NCBI GenBank assembly: GCA_907163375.1
Contig: CAJQUW010007256.1
Span: 124,001-188,000 of the forward strand
Source of the DNA: Prostheceraeus crozeri
Lineage: Eukaryota > Platyhelminthes > Polycladida > Euryleptidae
Reading direction: 5' to 3'
DNA: 64,000 nt
The stretch's first letter is position 1, and every line of letters begins with the position of its first letter. Below, piece after piece: positions 32,522 to 43,850 of the stretch. The notes under the pieces are model-generated. The model saw only the letters and a list, made by a program, of their open reading frames with translations, did no database searches and was not told the origin of the DNA. Both the position numbers and the translations under genes were made by a program.

Positions 32522-34637
32522 GTTCATAATGTCTCAATAAGTCTATTAAAAGTCCAAACGGAATTCCCTCTTTTTGATGACGTATCTGAATTTCAAGGAG
32601 CAGACTTTCTCTCAAATTCACTGCAGGATTCCTTCACGCAGCTATTGGGGTCAATGGAAGACATCGTCTTCACGTCTCATTCCCTTGAAGTGCAGTCAAA
32701 ATCCATTGAGCTGGAAAGCTTCCCAGATGCTGATGTCCCGTCCTTTGTCACAACAGCGTTGGCACTTGTCTCGAATTATGCTGAAACTTCGACGGACCAA
32801 CAGGATCCAGAAAATACACCTACTGCAACGAACCCACATGATGCAGAAAACGGCTCTTTGACTCCAACGAGTCAACTTGTTCCAGAATATTTTCATCTTG
32901 ACGCTCCCCCACCTGAAGAATCACCGTTTGAGCCTCCCTCTTCGAATACTTCGAACAGAAAAGGAACAGTAATAAAGAGGAAAAGAAATGCAGGCAAGCA
33001 ATATGAGTAAGAGAAGACAAAGAATGTGAAGCTGGCGGCCAGCATCGATGCACCATGTTCAGAGAATTCAAGGTGTACATCGAGAAATCTCCAATGCAGG
33101 GATGTTACTAGTGAACAGCGTCAGGCAATATTCAATGCCTATTACTCACTACCAAATTTGGACGCAAAGCGGAGCTACTTAAACCTGAATATCACACAGG
33201 AGGATTGTGAAAATCGTACGGGCATGCGAAGAGTACACACGAATCGGTAATTTCTGACTGCTGATGGACGTCGAAAAGCAGTCTGCAAGATGTTCCTTTC
33301 AACCTTAGGAATCTCTGAACGGCAGGTCAACACATTGTTCAAGAAGAGGGATTCTGAAGGAGTGGTAGAAGGCGAAGGTAGAGGAGGATTTCTGGGAATC
33401 AGAGCGATAGCCGCAGTTAAAGAAACAGATCGCATTTTGGCCCACATCAATCGATTCCCTCGAATTGAGTCTCATTATAAGAGAAAGGACACCACCCGAA
33501 ATTTTCTTTCTCCTGACTTGACTGTGACAAAAATGTATCTCATGTACAAAGCAGAAAATGAGGAGACGGACGTGGCATCGTACGAAAAATACTTCAGAAT
33601 TTTCAAGTGCCGAAGAAAGATTAATGTGGATTGTGTCTCACTGTCAGAGAAGTTCCAGGTGTCAGTGACGCGCTTCGAGAAAAGTATGAGGACCACATAG
33701 CACAGAAGGAAAAGACAAGATCTGACAAGGAAGCGAGCAAATTGGAAGCCAGTGTAAATGATATATCCATGCAGCATTCGCATTTGATTTGGAACAGGTG
33801 ATTTTTCTCCCTCAGTCTAATCGATCAGAGATTTTCTACAAACGCAGATTGAGCAATTACAACTTTACCACCTACAATGTCCATTCAAAGGATGCTTGGG
33901 CCTTTGTTTGGCATGAATGTGTTGCCGGACGAGGCGCGAACGAGATCGCTTCATGTGTTCATCAATATCTGTCACAGCTCGATTCTTGTGGGACGCAGAC
34001 GGTGGATATGTTTTGTGACGGGTGCTCAGACCAAAACAAAGACTCAATTTTACCGGCCATGATGCTATACGTCATAGAGAATGCGGAGAACATAAAAAAG
34101 AATTTGTCTGACAATCATGGTGCCGCATCACAGCCAAGATGAGAATGACTGCATCCATTCATGTGTTGAGCGTGCACTTAGACAAGCTGGAGAGCTGTCA
34201 GTTCCTGCGCAGTTGGTTTCCATCATCCGATGCTCCAGAAGACAACCACTGCATGTCATTGAGATAACAACCGAGATGGTGCTGGACTGGCAGAGGCTTT
34301 CACAGAAGTTAGGAGTTCTGCGCATTCGGACCAGTGAGCTGGGGGAGCAAGTGAACTGGAAAAGAATGGCCCAGATAGAAGTGAGGAAAGGCGAAGAGCG
34401 AAAGCTGTTCTTCAAGACCTCGCATCTGTCAGAAGATTTCGACGCTATCGACCTCAGCAAGAATCGTCGATCACAGTGAGTTCCTTTCGACTTGCCCAGT
34501 CCATCACGAAACCAGCCACCAGTGATGACGTCAGCGAAGCATCAAGATTTGATGTCTCTGTGCAGCGGAGACATTCCTGGCATTCGTCATCCGGATCACA
34601 GAAACTTTTACTCTAGCCTGCCTCATTCGTCCTGAGG
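32522..34637 (+). pseudogene. DUF7869-family protein, near full length, broken
   Basis: Segments in order: acidic/Pro-rich N-terminus (EFPLFDDVSEFQGADF to EESPFEPPSSN), basic RKRNAGKQYE, a Cys-rich piece then VTSEQRQAIFNAYYSLPNLD, CKMFLSTLGISERQVNTLFK, THINRFP-like AHINRFPRIESHYKRKDTTR, DLTVTKMYLMYKAENEE, AFDLEQVIFLPQ, FYKRRLSNYNFTTYNVHSKD, GRGANEIASCVHQYL, CDGCSDQNKDS, then HSQDENDCIHSCVERA and SAKHQDLMSLC near the end. This order matches a large animal family that I recall as DUF7869. The first part stays in one frame with two TAA stops (33008, 33248), the second apparently a Tyr codon. Frame changes occur near 33680, 33765, 34120 and 34480. The family function is unproven; the acidic motifs and the enclosing ends suggest transposase. 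Confidence 0.8.
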
Positions 34638-34850
34638 ATTCTGTTAGAGATTTTTCGGAGTCCTGCCTGAGATAGTTTATGCAATGATAATATAAAATTT
34701 CATCACAGTTGGATTAAGCATTTTGTTTTATTTTCCTACACGTGTAGGCCATAGAGTAAAGTACTGGTGTAGGCCTACTGGGCTGAGAGTTAAACAGGAA
34801 GCTTGAATGATATTCACAGTCGTAAGATTGTACATGTAGTATGAGATGTC

Positions 34851-34977
34851 TCTGTCTGTCGAGGTGTCGTATGAGTGTAGTATCAGATTCAGTGAATGAT
34901 TTCTGTCTGTCGAAGTGTCGTATGAGTGTAGTATCAGATTCAGTGAATGATTTCTGTCTGTCAAAGTGTCGTATGAG
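34851..34977 (+). repeat. Right subterminal tandem repeat (51-bp unit)
   Basis: Three copies of 'ctgtctgtcgaagtgtcgta'+'tgagt' at about 34851, 34903 and 34953 lie in a 51-bp tandem unit of about 2.3 copies ('atcagattcagtgaatgatt' spacer). Because 51 is divisible by three, a minus frame repeats HSYDTSTDRNHSLNLIL; this is a by-product. The motif equals the element's terminal sequence. Confidence 0.85.
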
Positions 34978-35172
34978 TTATTGTTTTACGAAAAACCATA
35001 TTACGCAATGAAAATGATGAATTGAAGTAAAATGAAATAACTACAGGAGAGATAATTTCCTGTAGTTTCTTGTCATATAAAATCTTGACAATCGACCTAT
35101 CATAATGAGCACACTGTCAGCTTAAAAACGATCAAAACTTCAATCGCTGATTCCTCAAAACTGCGATTTTCC

Positions 35173-35201
35173 TCATACGACGGTTCGACATACAACAGGC
35201 G
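35173..35201 (-). repeat. Right terminal inverted repeat of the 5.5-kb element
   Basis: Reads 'tcatacgacggttcgacata' then 'caacaggcg' on the plus strand, the inverse of 29688-29716. Confidence 0.8.
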
Positions 35202-35205
35202 AATT

Positions 35206-36139
35206 TGATGCAAAGTATTGAAAATTTTCAACTGTAGTTTAAAAATGCGGCAGTTATAACTTAAAGCTCAAATGCAATTAAATGTCGACTTTCTACATTG
35301 CGTGTCCCATTTCTCAAGCGCTTGAGACTCACCTAATTCTCACACTAAGATTGAAGTACTTAAGACGTCGTTCGGATGTAAAATTTTATCTTAAGTCTCT
35401 CGCAATAGGAAATTGGCGAATTAACTTGAAGTATCATATCTGTAGCTTCTTGAGAAGATTCTTAATGATGATACTGAGCCATCGATTTCGGTGAAAATGA
35501 AAATATATTCAGCACTCGACCAGATCGACTTTCAAGAGAATTAGTGGAAAGATGATGTCAGGGTAACTCATTTTCAAGTGTCGGTAAATCGAAGAGGAAC
35601 TGAATTTTAACTGAGACTTGATCTTCCTTAGAAAAATCCGTCACTCTCTACCATCAACTGTTTCATGTCCGTCATCAATGATTAATGAAATTTTACGATC
35701 ATCAACAGCGATCACATTTTTCATCCTTCGATTGTAAAGTTGTTTAGAATAGAATTTTCTATTCAAAGTAGCTTTCACCTCTTCAGTTTGAAAATGATTT
35801 TACCACGAAAGTAATTGTCACAAGAAAGTCTCTGCATTTCACAATTGTTTCGAATATTAAAAAATCAATTCTGTATCGTTCACATTGAGAAGGCATGAAT
35901 ATTTGACGCGTGTCACGCTTATTTCGGGATCCACGAGCATCAAAAACTATGTATTCGCTGATTTATCTCCATTCATACGAGCTATTCCGGGCAAGATCTC
36001 AATAAAAATCATATAGCCTTTCTCGTTTAATACCATGAAATCTCAATGCAAAAGTAATGTATTTCAACACCGAGGGCATTAATTGCCTCGACAGCTATGG
36101 TAAATATGCCAACTGTAGACATGTACAAATCATACAGCA
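35206..36139. other. No recognised feature
   Basis: AT-rich DNA, no gene identified. A plus frame at 35282-35494 has no known domain. Confidence 0.45.
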
Positions 36140-36255
36140 TATTACATAGATACAGCCCTATAGAAGAGGGCGATAATGTCATATGACCCCTGGGATGCGT
36201 AGTTACCGAGGGATAGCATTATAGCCCGAAGTCTATAGGCTGTATCGATATTATT
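36140..36255. repeat. Hairpin repeat (about 115 nt)
   Basis: 'atagatacagccctatag' on the left pairs with 'ctataggctgtatcgat' on the right, and 'gggcgataatg' with 'cattatagccc'. Arms are about 40 nt with small bulges. Probably a palindromic MITE core like those at 21097 and 21285. Confidence 0.75.
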
Positions 36256-39180
36256 ACTCACTCTGCGATATTCCCCGATAAGTAGATATCTATTGTCATG
36301 GTTGTCAGATGTCTACATTGTACGCTATGTATGCCTAATTTCTAAGTATGCAATCATTCAATATAAATCTATTCAAATGCATGCTTTGAAGAATCAGTTT
36401 CTAAAACAAATGATTAATGCCACATTGCCCGGCAAATCATAGATATCAAGTTTATTATGATTGAAAGTCTCTTCTAATTCAAAGTTTGAATATATTTAGA
36501 AGTCTATGAAGTTATGGACACCTTGATAGTCCATAGATACCTTGATAGTCTATATAACATGTTTGTGGGATAGCATGGAAATTTCAATTACTGCCCTGTT
36601 TCATAGTGTCTAATTGCTCCATGAAATCAGTTGGATAGAACATCATTCATTTCACGATTCCATAGCTATGACTTGTCCGGTTTTGCAAATAATATCAGTG
36701 GCGGCTCCATGCTTAATAGGAGGCTTCTGAACCATACATACATTATCAATGAGTGCATACTATTATGTAGCTTACTAGACTATCATTCTTGATTATATTC
36801 ATCAACAGGGTTGAAACAGATCGACAGGGGATGGAGAACCCGACGTTATCATGAGATCACTTCCCCCGTTCATACTTCTATGATTATATTCGTGCAAGTT
36901 ACTTTAGAGCGCACGTTTCCTGAGATACCGATAGAAATGCTGGTAAAATCTAACTGGTAGGCAGAATTTTGCAACCATCATGAAGAAATCGTTGGTAATT
37001 CCCCGACTGAGAGCAATGACACTTCTCAGGAAACCAGCTTCGACCACTGCACCTTCAGCACAACAAGTCATTAATATGACTGCTCTGCCGATCGAGCCAT
37101 TCTGCAGCCAAACCTTCACTTGAAACAGCTACAAACTGATTCAGTGAATCTCAGGAAACAAAGAAATTCGTAGATTCACAGCAGCTTGAAGTTGAGAATT
37201 TGATAAGAAAATTGACTCGTGTCAAATTAGAATGCCAAATTTAGTTGACATCGTCTTCAATGGAGAAACAAGGACAACCGATTTCGTCTGGACTTTAATT
37301 TCGAGTTTGGATATCTCCTCAAACAGCGCAACCCTCACTCTCAAATTGAATTTCAGTCAAAGAGAAATCAATGTGTCAAAACTTCTTACATTAAAGACAA
37401 AACTTTGTCTTGAATTCTCTTCTCGAAACTGCTAAGGACATCAAGAGACTGGAAGTACAAATCACTATCTTGACATTTCCAATTGGACGTTTACGAAGCG
37501 CCGAGTGCATTGTCAATGTCCGAAACCTTTCTGCCTTTTCTTGATCAGAAAATTATCAACCATTTAAACTGGAGAAAAGGCGCAAAATATTTGGCCTCAC
37601 ATACATTGTTACATCATTGTCAGAATATTAGAAAATCATCAGACTAAAATATCATCAAGACACATTTCGGGTAAAATCGATAAAAGGCGTGAACCCATCG
37701 TCCTCGTTTGAACTGTCCCATTTAAATCAGTGATGAGGTCATTTGCAGATTTAGAATGCAACTTATTGACTTGAAAAGGTGTTGCTTTTTGATGGATTTC
37801 CTATCCCCATCCCCATGGAATTCCTGTGGGATCCCCACATCCCCACCCGAGTTTTCATCATATATGGACAAAAGATATGTCTACGATTATAATGTTTTAC
37901 ATGTTGAAAATAAAATGTATGTGCTTATATTTGTCGGCATTGGGTACCTTGGGTAAGTATTCAAAACTTATTAATGAAAATAGGAATAAGACTATAGGAA
38001 TACTGCATATAGTATTATAAAAGTTAATGAAGGGCCTTCCATGTCCTCAGTGTGATTGCAGCTATTGAGATATTCGGTATTTTGTGCATAGTTACATTAT
38101 TCCTAGTGATTACTTGGTATTTCTTGGTTATCTGATTATCTTTGGCTTCAATATGACCTTGTTTCATTTCTGAACAAAAACATAATTTGATAAATTTCAA
38201 CCGTACATTTCCACTAGGAGTCTACATACAGCTATATCATGATCAGTAAATCTACTTATAAAAGAATCCACTAATATTACGCCTCTACTTTCCATATGAT
38301 AATTCAGAATATCATGAAACTTAAGACCAAAACTCTTATTATTAAATTGTCGAAGCAATAAACTAACAAATTTTGTTCTACATATTCTGATGAAGTTTCA
38401 AGTACTGTGGGGAAGTCAAGAATCTCAGCTATTCGTTATCCTTAGTTTTCACGAGTCTTCGAAAGTCACATGAGTGGCTGGTGGATAGTCAATTCTAATT
38501 CAAGGTTCAATTGAAGTTCGCTGAGCACTCGAAACACTATTTCTGGACGTTGACGACAGAATGCAAGTAGTACAGTATGTACCTTTTCCTTCAATTATTG
38601 AAGTACAATTATTGAAGATTCAATTAATCAACACGGTGATAAGGTCTGAATTCCGCATATGTAGGGATCCCCATCCCCACGGCAGCCCTGGTAATATATC
38701 CACTCTCTATACATTGTTATCAATGAACAGCTTAGTTACGCTTCTGCAAGTGCCCCTCAGAAAGGGGAGTAGTGACCTTAAAACCATCATTCATCACATC
38801 ATCACATTCAAACAAATTATCTCACTAGAAAATATTGTTCGCTTCGACACGGTGTACTGTGCAGCATGTTTGACTGTAGCTTTTTAAAGAATATGCCTTC
38901 TGTACTGCTGTGTATTTTGAAACATTTTGCAGCAACGAAACATCCAGCATTGTCATCGCAGGATGAGAACCCATCTGAGTAGACCAAGTCATTCGTACAG
39001 GCCGCATACTGTTACTGAGTCACACACACACAGGACCAATGAACCTACTGCCAAAGGGAGGCTATTTGTTTCACTGTATTTTCACTAATTTCATGAATTT
39101 GCAAATGCATATTCATTAGAATTGAAGAGCAAAGACAGCACTATTATCTACGATCCGTGAAACAGTGTTAGCGTTGCTTT
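36256..39180. other. No recognised gene
   Basis: About 2.9 kb without a recognised gene. C-rich motifs 'tccccatccccatgg' at 37803 and 'gggatccccatccccac' at 38664 resemble each other in the same orientation but do not form inverted ends. Short frames at 36904-37119 (minus), 37232-37435 and 38561-38887 (plus) are unassigned. SYF1 exons expected downstream of 42013 were looked for here and not found. Confidence 0.45.
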
Positions 39181-39184
39181 TAAA

Positions 39185-39262
39185 ATAGGCACACTCTACA
39201 TTCTTGCTGACCACTTAGCACAAAAAGAATGAGAGTGGGATAAATAACAACTCGGCACATGG
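39185..39262 (+). mobile_element. SINE family C body fragment
   Basis: Matches 26010-26085 nearly exactly ('aggcacactctacattcttg', 'cacttagcacaaaaagaatg', 'ataacaactcggc') but lacks the tRNA-like head. It is 5'-truncated, as expected for target-primed insertion. Confidence 0.85.
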
Positions 39263-39312
39263 AAAAAAGGATCAATGCCTAATGCGCATCCGAGTATAAA
39301 CAACGTTTATTG

Positions 39313-39502
39313 TATTCTCCGTGGCACAGTGGTTAAGTGCTTGGCCTAGCGATCTTTCGGTCCAGAGGTCGAGCCCCGAGAGTGTCATTGGAAGTCGTCA
39401 GGAAGGGCATCCGGACTAATGCATCACAACGCTCCAGATAAAAGTCTGACTCTGTCAGCACCGTAGAATCTCCAGAATTGGTAAAAAGTAGTGACGTTAA
39501 AT
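39313..39502 (+). mobile_element. tRNA-derived SINE, family A
   Basis: The head 'ctccgtggcacagtggttaa' (A box) and 'ccagaggtcgagccccgag' (B box), then the shared body 'aagtcgtcaggaagggcat', ending near 'aaaagtagtgacgttaa'. It is the best-preserved family A copy. Confidence 0.85.
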
Positions 39503-40367
39503 TTTTCTCGATGCTTCAACAACGTGTTCACCACAACATTAAAATATGTCACAGACCTTGCTCAACCATTCGATAAATCTCATCAAAACCAAATCAGCAA
39601 AAATCAAACTTCGAGAAGACATGGAATTTATCAAATGTCTTGTGGTAACTGCAGAAAGGTTCAAACATCAGAACAGCTAAATATACGAGTTCTTGGTGAC
39701 CTGCTGGCATTGAGGAGAATAGACCCTACATCTTCATTTCATCTCTTTAGGTTGCCGTCAATGTAGACACAGTCATATCATAGATATGAAAGATTATTCA
39801 GAGGCATAATACTCAGATCAAAGGCTCATTCATCGTAATGTTGAGATAAACACTATCTATGCCACTCTCCGCCAGCAGCAGTAAGATATTTCTTCATTTT
39901 TAATAACTGACATAGATATTTTAATTTAGCTTTCACCACTCACATTTTGTTCACATCACATGACGACTCGTAGTTGGACTGTGAAAAGTTTATCTCCTGG
40001 TTGATAATGATGAAAGAAAAATGTCGGCTTCCCATCGCCTTTTTGGATATAGTTACCTCCCAGCCATACGATACCATTCATCATTAAGCACAGTTAAACC
40101 TTAAAATACCAAAACAAAGCCCACACATTCATTATGCCCATATATGACATAGGCAGAGAGACAAACATCACACAGTCTTATTCACATTCATAGACTGCAT
40201 CACAACTTTTATGTACGATGCACACATCTCTCGATTGCAGTCATGACTCGATCATCGCCGCTGTTTGCAAAGAGAGCTGTTGAAATTCAACTGTAGGATC
40301 CCTGATATACCACCTACATGCTGGTGGCATGTGAAACACATCATCTACCTCTATTTATTATGGAATT
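39503..40367. other. No recognised feature
   Basis: No gene or repeat recognised. A 91-codon frame at 39491-39766 overlaps the SINE end and has no known motif. Confidence 0.4.
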
Positions 40368-40475
40368 GTAGATGTCAGCGGTATTTCTTGAGATTTCCAT
40401 GTAGAATTTACCGTTTTAGAGGATAGAAAACTTTCTATGTGCTAATGTAGTTCAATGAAGGAGTGCAATATAACA
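40368..40475 (+). repeat. Dispersed repeat, copy of 21415-21535
   Basis: Shares the 'ttcttgagatttccatgtag' block and 'caatgaaggagtgcaata' with the copy at 21415. Confidence 0.65.
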
Positions 40476-42006
40476 TCAGCATGGATTTTTGAGGGCAGCA
40501 ATGTAGTGAGTGATTTCATATGAGATTTCAAGGTAAGTGATGTATAAATCAGAGGCCGCTAACCATTGTCCATTACTTACCGAGAAATCTCATGTGGTAT
40601 TTCTATTGTCTACTATATGCATCTACATCCATCCATAGATTTCCTGTAGCAGAACATTCTTCTGCAATTTAGAAGTCTATGATCTTAGCAGTAATTTCTA
40701 TGTTATAAGTATTGAAAAATGACTGCCGGTTAATGGGCATTGCTGCCCACCGACAGCAGGGAGCAATGAACAAGCTGCATTATTCCTATATCATTGCACT
40801 GGCATAGATTTAGAAATATAAGTAGACAATGTAGGACACTTGAGGGCGCGTAAGCGCCTGAAAACATAGAAATTAATAATGCCATAGAAAGTCCTAGAAT
40901 AGAAATTGCATGAAAATTATGGCACACTCCGAGAGAACTTAGTTGGGGCAAAAAGCAAATTTTGCGTGCTGGCTTTCTTGTTTTCTGGTTGGCATTTTAA
41001 ATTATCAAGTCAATTTGTGATGTGAATTATTGCCCCTAGTCCAAAGATCATGTACACAAAAGCAATAGTGAATTTACAAAATAGTGCAGCGACAGGATGA
41101 CAAAGAAGGAAATCCTTTAAAACGTTCTGTACGTTCATCATTTTGAAATATCGCTCCTATAATCCATCAGGAGTATAGTCAGACACATGTGCAACTTGTA
41201 ATGTCGATTTGCAGAACATGCATTGCTCCAGCTTGAAATCAGAGGCCAATAAACCTTCGGGTATTCATTTTACTTTAAAGGGATCCTCTGTTCTTTATAT
41301 TTGAACATTTTTCAAAATTTTCGCATGCTTTAGAATATCAGCTTCCAAAATATCATCATACTACTGTATATCATACATGTCATTTAGTGATTAATTGAAA
41401 GGATCCGGCGACATCTCATTTATTTGAAAAATGACTGTCGCTAAAGAAGCTTTCGATGCGTTTATTCCAGAAAAGCGTTCGGTTTCTTAACCGCAAGAAG
41501 GAGAAATTATCCAATAATTTGAATTTTTATCTGTGAATTCTTGAGAAGTTCTTCCAACCAGTACAGCGACTGCTTTTGATTATGACTGTAAACCAATTTT
41601 TGATTCGCATTCCAGTATTGAAAAATTGGAAAATAGTTGTCAATGACTGCTACAAATAGACACACTGCATTAATCCATGGAATAGTTGGCTATTTCACAT
41701 GAAACGATGCCACTATCTCACTTACAGTTCTCTTCATGAAAATCCTGTAATTTGCTGTCAACAACTTCCACAACCAACTTGGCAAATAGCGTCACTAAGA
41801 TACATTGTTTTAGATCGAATCTGATCTACAAACCATAGATTTTTCCATGCACCATCATTGTACATAAGTAAGATATCAAACTTCCATTCTAGTGTACTAT
41901 AATCCACTTCTATGCCTGAAAATGTCCTACATTGTTGCACGAAAAGTCTATGTTAATATTGCTTCGATTTGTTAATATTGTCTATGCTTCGATTGTTCCG
42001 TCTGTT
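40476..42006. other. Intron-like DNA downstream of the second SYF1 exon, with MITE debris
   Basis: No coding exon recognised. Pieces of the 18066 fold-back family occur at about 40480-40510 and 40825-40875 ('gacaatgtaggacacttgag'), and of the 27640 repeat at about 41830-41900. The next SYF1 exon was not found here. Confidence 0.5.
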
Positions 42007-42012
42007 GCTCAC

Positions 42013-42212
42013 CTTGGCCGGATCAATGGTAGTCACCGCTTCAGTGTAGGTATCGATCTGACTCAGCAAATTCCCTTCATACAGCTTCACACGCTCCGAC
42101 CAGACATGAACATTGTGAGGATTCTGCCGAAGAAGGACGGAGTTGTGCAGGAGCGGTCGTCTGTCCATCAGATCCGTCATCCGGGCCATACACAGTTCTG
42201 CGTCTATCTCCA
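42013..42212 (-). CDS. XAB2 (SYF1): SYF1/XAB2 splicing factor, internal exon
   Basis: The exon encodes EIDAELCMARMTDLMDRRPL, LHNSVLLRQNPHNVHVWSER and VKLYEGNLLSQIDTYTEAVT, then TIDPAK. It matches the conserved SYF1/XAB2 stretch with FEQLISRRPLLLNSVLLRQNP and INTYTEAV-x-T-x-DP-x-K (recalled from the animal family). The acceptor is 'cctgattgtag' just above 42212 and the donor GTGAGC at 42012-42007. It begins with two bases that complete the Leu codon left split by the upstream exon. SYF1 is a HAT/TPR scaffold of the Prp19/NTC spliceosome complex; XAB2 also links to transcription-coupled repair. The frame is intact and probably functional. Confidence 0.93.
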
Positions 42213-42572
42213 CTACAATCAGGAAGACATCAATATTTCAATACTTGTAATGAAGCAAAATACTAGCGAAATCACTGTGATAAGTGAAACATACCGGTAC
42301 AAATAAATACAATCTTTGGTTGACAAATTAGAAGTTATTCAAAGTTAGCGGCTTTCATAAGCGAACAACAAATTGAAAAACGATCTCGCACACTTTTCAG
42401 TTCTCACAGACGGAATCGAATAGGCACAAGTTTTGGGTAACTTAGGGAGGCAGGTGGTTTCTTAGGTGTTTGGGATTATCTTCAACTTTTTGGAACAGCA
42501 GTATTGCTGATTGTATCCTTCCCTCTCCAATCGATATAGTAGCAGTCAGGCTTGAGCAGTCAAGTACAAGTA

Positions 42573-42749
42573 CAGTGGAACCTCCTATTGCGGACATTCT
42601 ATACAGCGGACACCTCCGTATTACGGACAGTTAAGCTCAGTCCCGAATAATGTTCGTATCATCACCGGTAACTCCATATTGCGGACACCTCTAAAATGCG
42701 GACACTAAGGCGCAGTCCCGACGGTGTCCGTAATACGGAGGTTCTACTG
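42573..42749. mobile_element. pogo/Tigger-like MITE nested in the hAT relic
   Basis: The 177-bp element is flanked by TA (42571-42572, 42750-42751). Its ends are CAGTGGAACCTCCTATTGCG and the inverse of CAGTAGAACCTCCGTATTAC. Inner GCGGACACC repeats are present. CAGT-n-n-AACCTC ends with TA duplication are typical of pogo/Tigger-type Tc1/mariner elements. Non-coding. It lies in the TACTTG-rich end of the hAT relic, so it inserted later. Confidence 0.88.
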
Positions 42750-43014
42750 TACTTGCACTTGTACTTAAGTACATTTTCATGGTACTTGTACTTGTACTTG
42801 ATTTATTTTCCTTTACATGTGCTTGTACTTGGTCAAGTACTTTTATAAATGTACTAGGAATTTCAAGTACTCAAATTCAAGCACTCAAGTACTTTTTGGC
42901 ATTTTAAGAGTTTTCGAATGGGCCTATATGACAAATACACCAATATATTTGCATGAGAGCGCTGACTCCCTGTCCTTTTTGGGATTCTCAAAGTTCCAAA
43001 TATCCCACTCTGGA

Positions 43015-43180
43015 TAGTTAAGCATTCAAGTATCTTATCTCACCCGCCTCGTCTGCTCCTGTGGAAAGAATATTCAGCATCGCTGGAAAGGTTTTTAGAC
43101 CAGATCGCTGTCGAATTAAAGACCAAAATTTCGAAAGACTAATGTTTATCAAATCAAATGACTTCTCCTCCTAGAATGTT
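43015..43180 (+). pseudogene. hAT transposase C-terminal dimerisation domain
   Basis: The frame reads KYLISPASSAPVERIFSIAG followed by KVFRPDRCRIKDQNFERLMF and IKSNDFSS before a stop. The P-A-S-S-A-x-V-E-R-x-F-S-x-A-G-x-x-x-x-x-x-R-x-R-L motif is the hAT dimerisation signature. Most of the upstream catalytic domain is deleted. It lies inside the element bounded by 42547 and 43553. Confidence 0.88.
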
Positions 43181-43769
43181 ATCAGCTTCATACTTGTATC
43201 ACGTTTTCAACAACTATAGTCTTAATTGCTTCATGAAATAGGAATACATGTATCTTAATTCTTCAATCAAGTGTTGTTTTCAGAGATGTCTATCATGAAC
43301 TACTTAATTTTTGTCACTGTGTAGCACGAACGCACAAACAGGAATAACAATACAATTTGAGAATGCTTTGCGATTTAACTCGGTAATAATTATTTTGTAC
43401 TTGTACTTGTGCTTGCACTTGATTTTTCAGTACTTATAATTGTACTTGAATAACAATTGGATCAAGTATATGTACTTGGACTTGTATTCACTATGTTTTC
43501 AATGTACTTGTACTTGTACTCAAGTACAATCGAACTACTTGACCCCAACCCTGGCAGCGGTGCATCTGTGGCATCCGTTCACAGAATTAAATGCTTTGCC
43601 ATAAATAAGACGATGCGCTCTTTTGTCACTCTGTTATATTGATATAAAGGATTCTTGAAGGCGACTTTTCAAGATTTCAAATGAAGGCGATAGGGATGAC
43701 ATAACAATTACCTTCATACACTGTCAATTCTCGTCGTGTTTGTGTTAGCAACATCACAGAGAGCCAAGA

Positions 43770-43850
43770 TAGATCCCCTGGGGAAGACTCGAACCGCGGA
43801 CCTGCTGCACCATCGCTCCGAGATATCTTACCAACCAGCTACCCAAACCG
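43770..43850 (-). mobile_element. tRNA-like SINE head
   Basis: The minus strand reads 'tttgggtagctggttggtaa' (A box) and 'ccgcggttcgagtcttcccc' (B box). The sequence upstream on the minus strand belongs to the inverted-repeat block 43850-43945. A SINE or tRNA pseudogene; no functional tRNA is claimed. Confidence 0.6.

Larger units (their letters stand above)
29688..35201 (+). mobile_element. 5.5-kb DNA transposon-like element with DUF7869-family gene
   Basis: The left end CGCCTGTTGTCTGTCGAACC (29688) and the reverse complement of the right end CGCCTGTTGTATGTCGAACC (35201) match over about 29 bases, continuing CGTCGTATGA. AATT flanks both ends (29684-29687 and 35202-35205); being palindromic, it may be a 4-bp duplication or part of the ends. 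The end motif, TGTCTGTCGAA-nn-GTCGTATGA, recurs inside both ends in several orientations, as expected of transposase binding sites. The body holds a nested LINE and a near-full-length broken gene (32522-34637). I know no named superfamily with these ends. The copy is inactive. Confidence 0.72.
42547..43553 (+). mobile_element. hAT element relic with (TACTTG)n subterminal repeats
   Basis: The right end ends CTTGACCCCAACCCTG (43553) and the left end starts CAGGCTTGAGCAGTCAAGTA (42547), inverted and similar (CAGGGTTGGGGTCAAGTA-like). The flanks GTAGCAGT (42539-42546) and GCAGCGGT (43554-43561) match at 6 of 8 positions, a decayed 8-bp duplication. Dense 'gtacttgtacttg' repeats line both ends, a known style of animal hAT subterminal DNA. 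Inside, 43020-43175 still encodes a dimerisation domain. A pogo-like MITE is inserted near the left end. Confidence 0.82.

Noticed and set aside
34728-34964. Minus-strand frame with duplicated HSLNLILHSYDTSTDRN as a repeat protein
   Set aside because: It is the antisense reading of the 51-bp subterminal repeat of the element.
37795-38695. hAT-like element bounded by C-rich 'tccccatcccc' motifs
   Set aside because: The two motifs are in the same orientation, not inverted, and no duplication flanks them.
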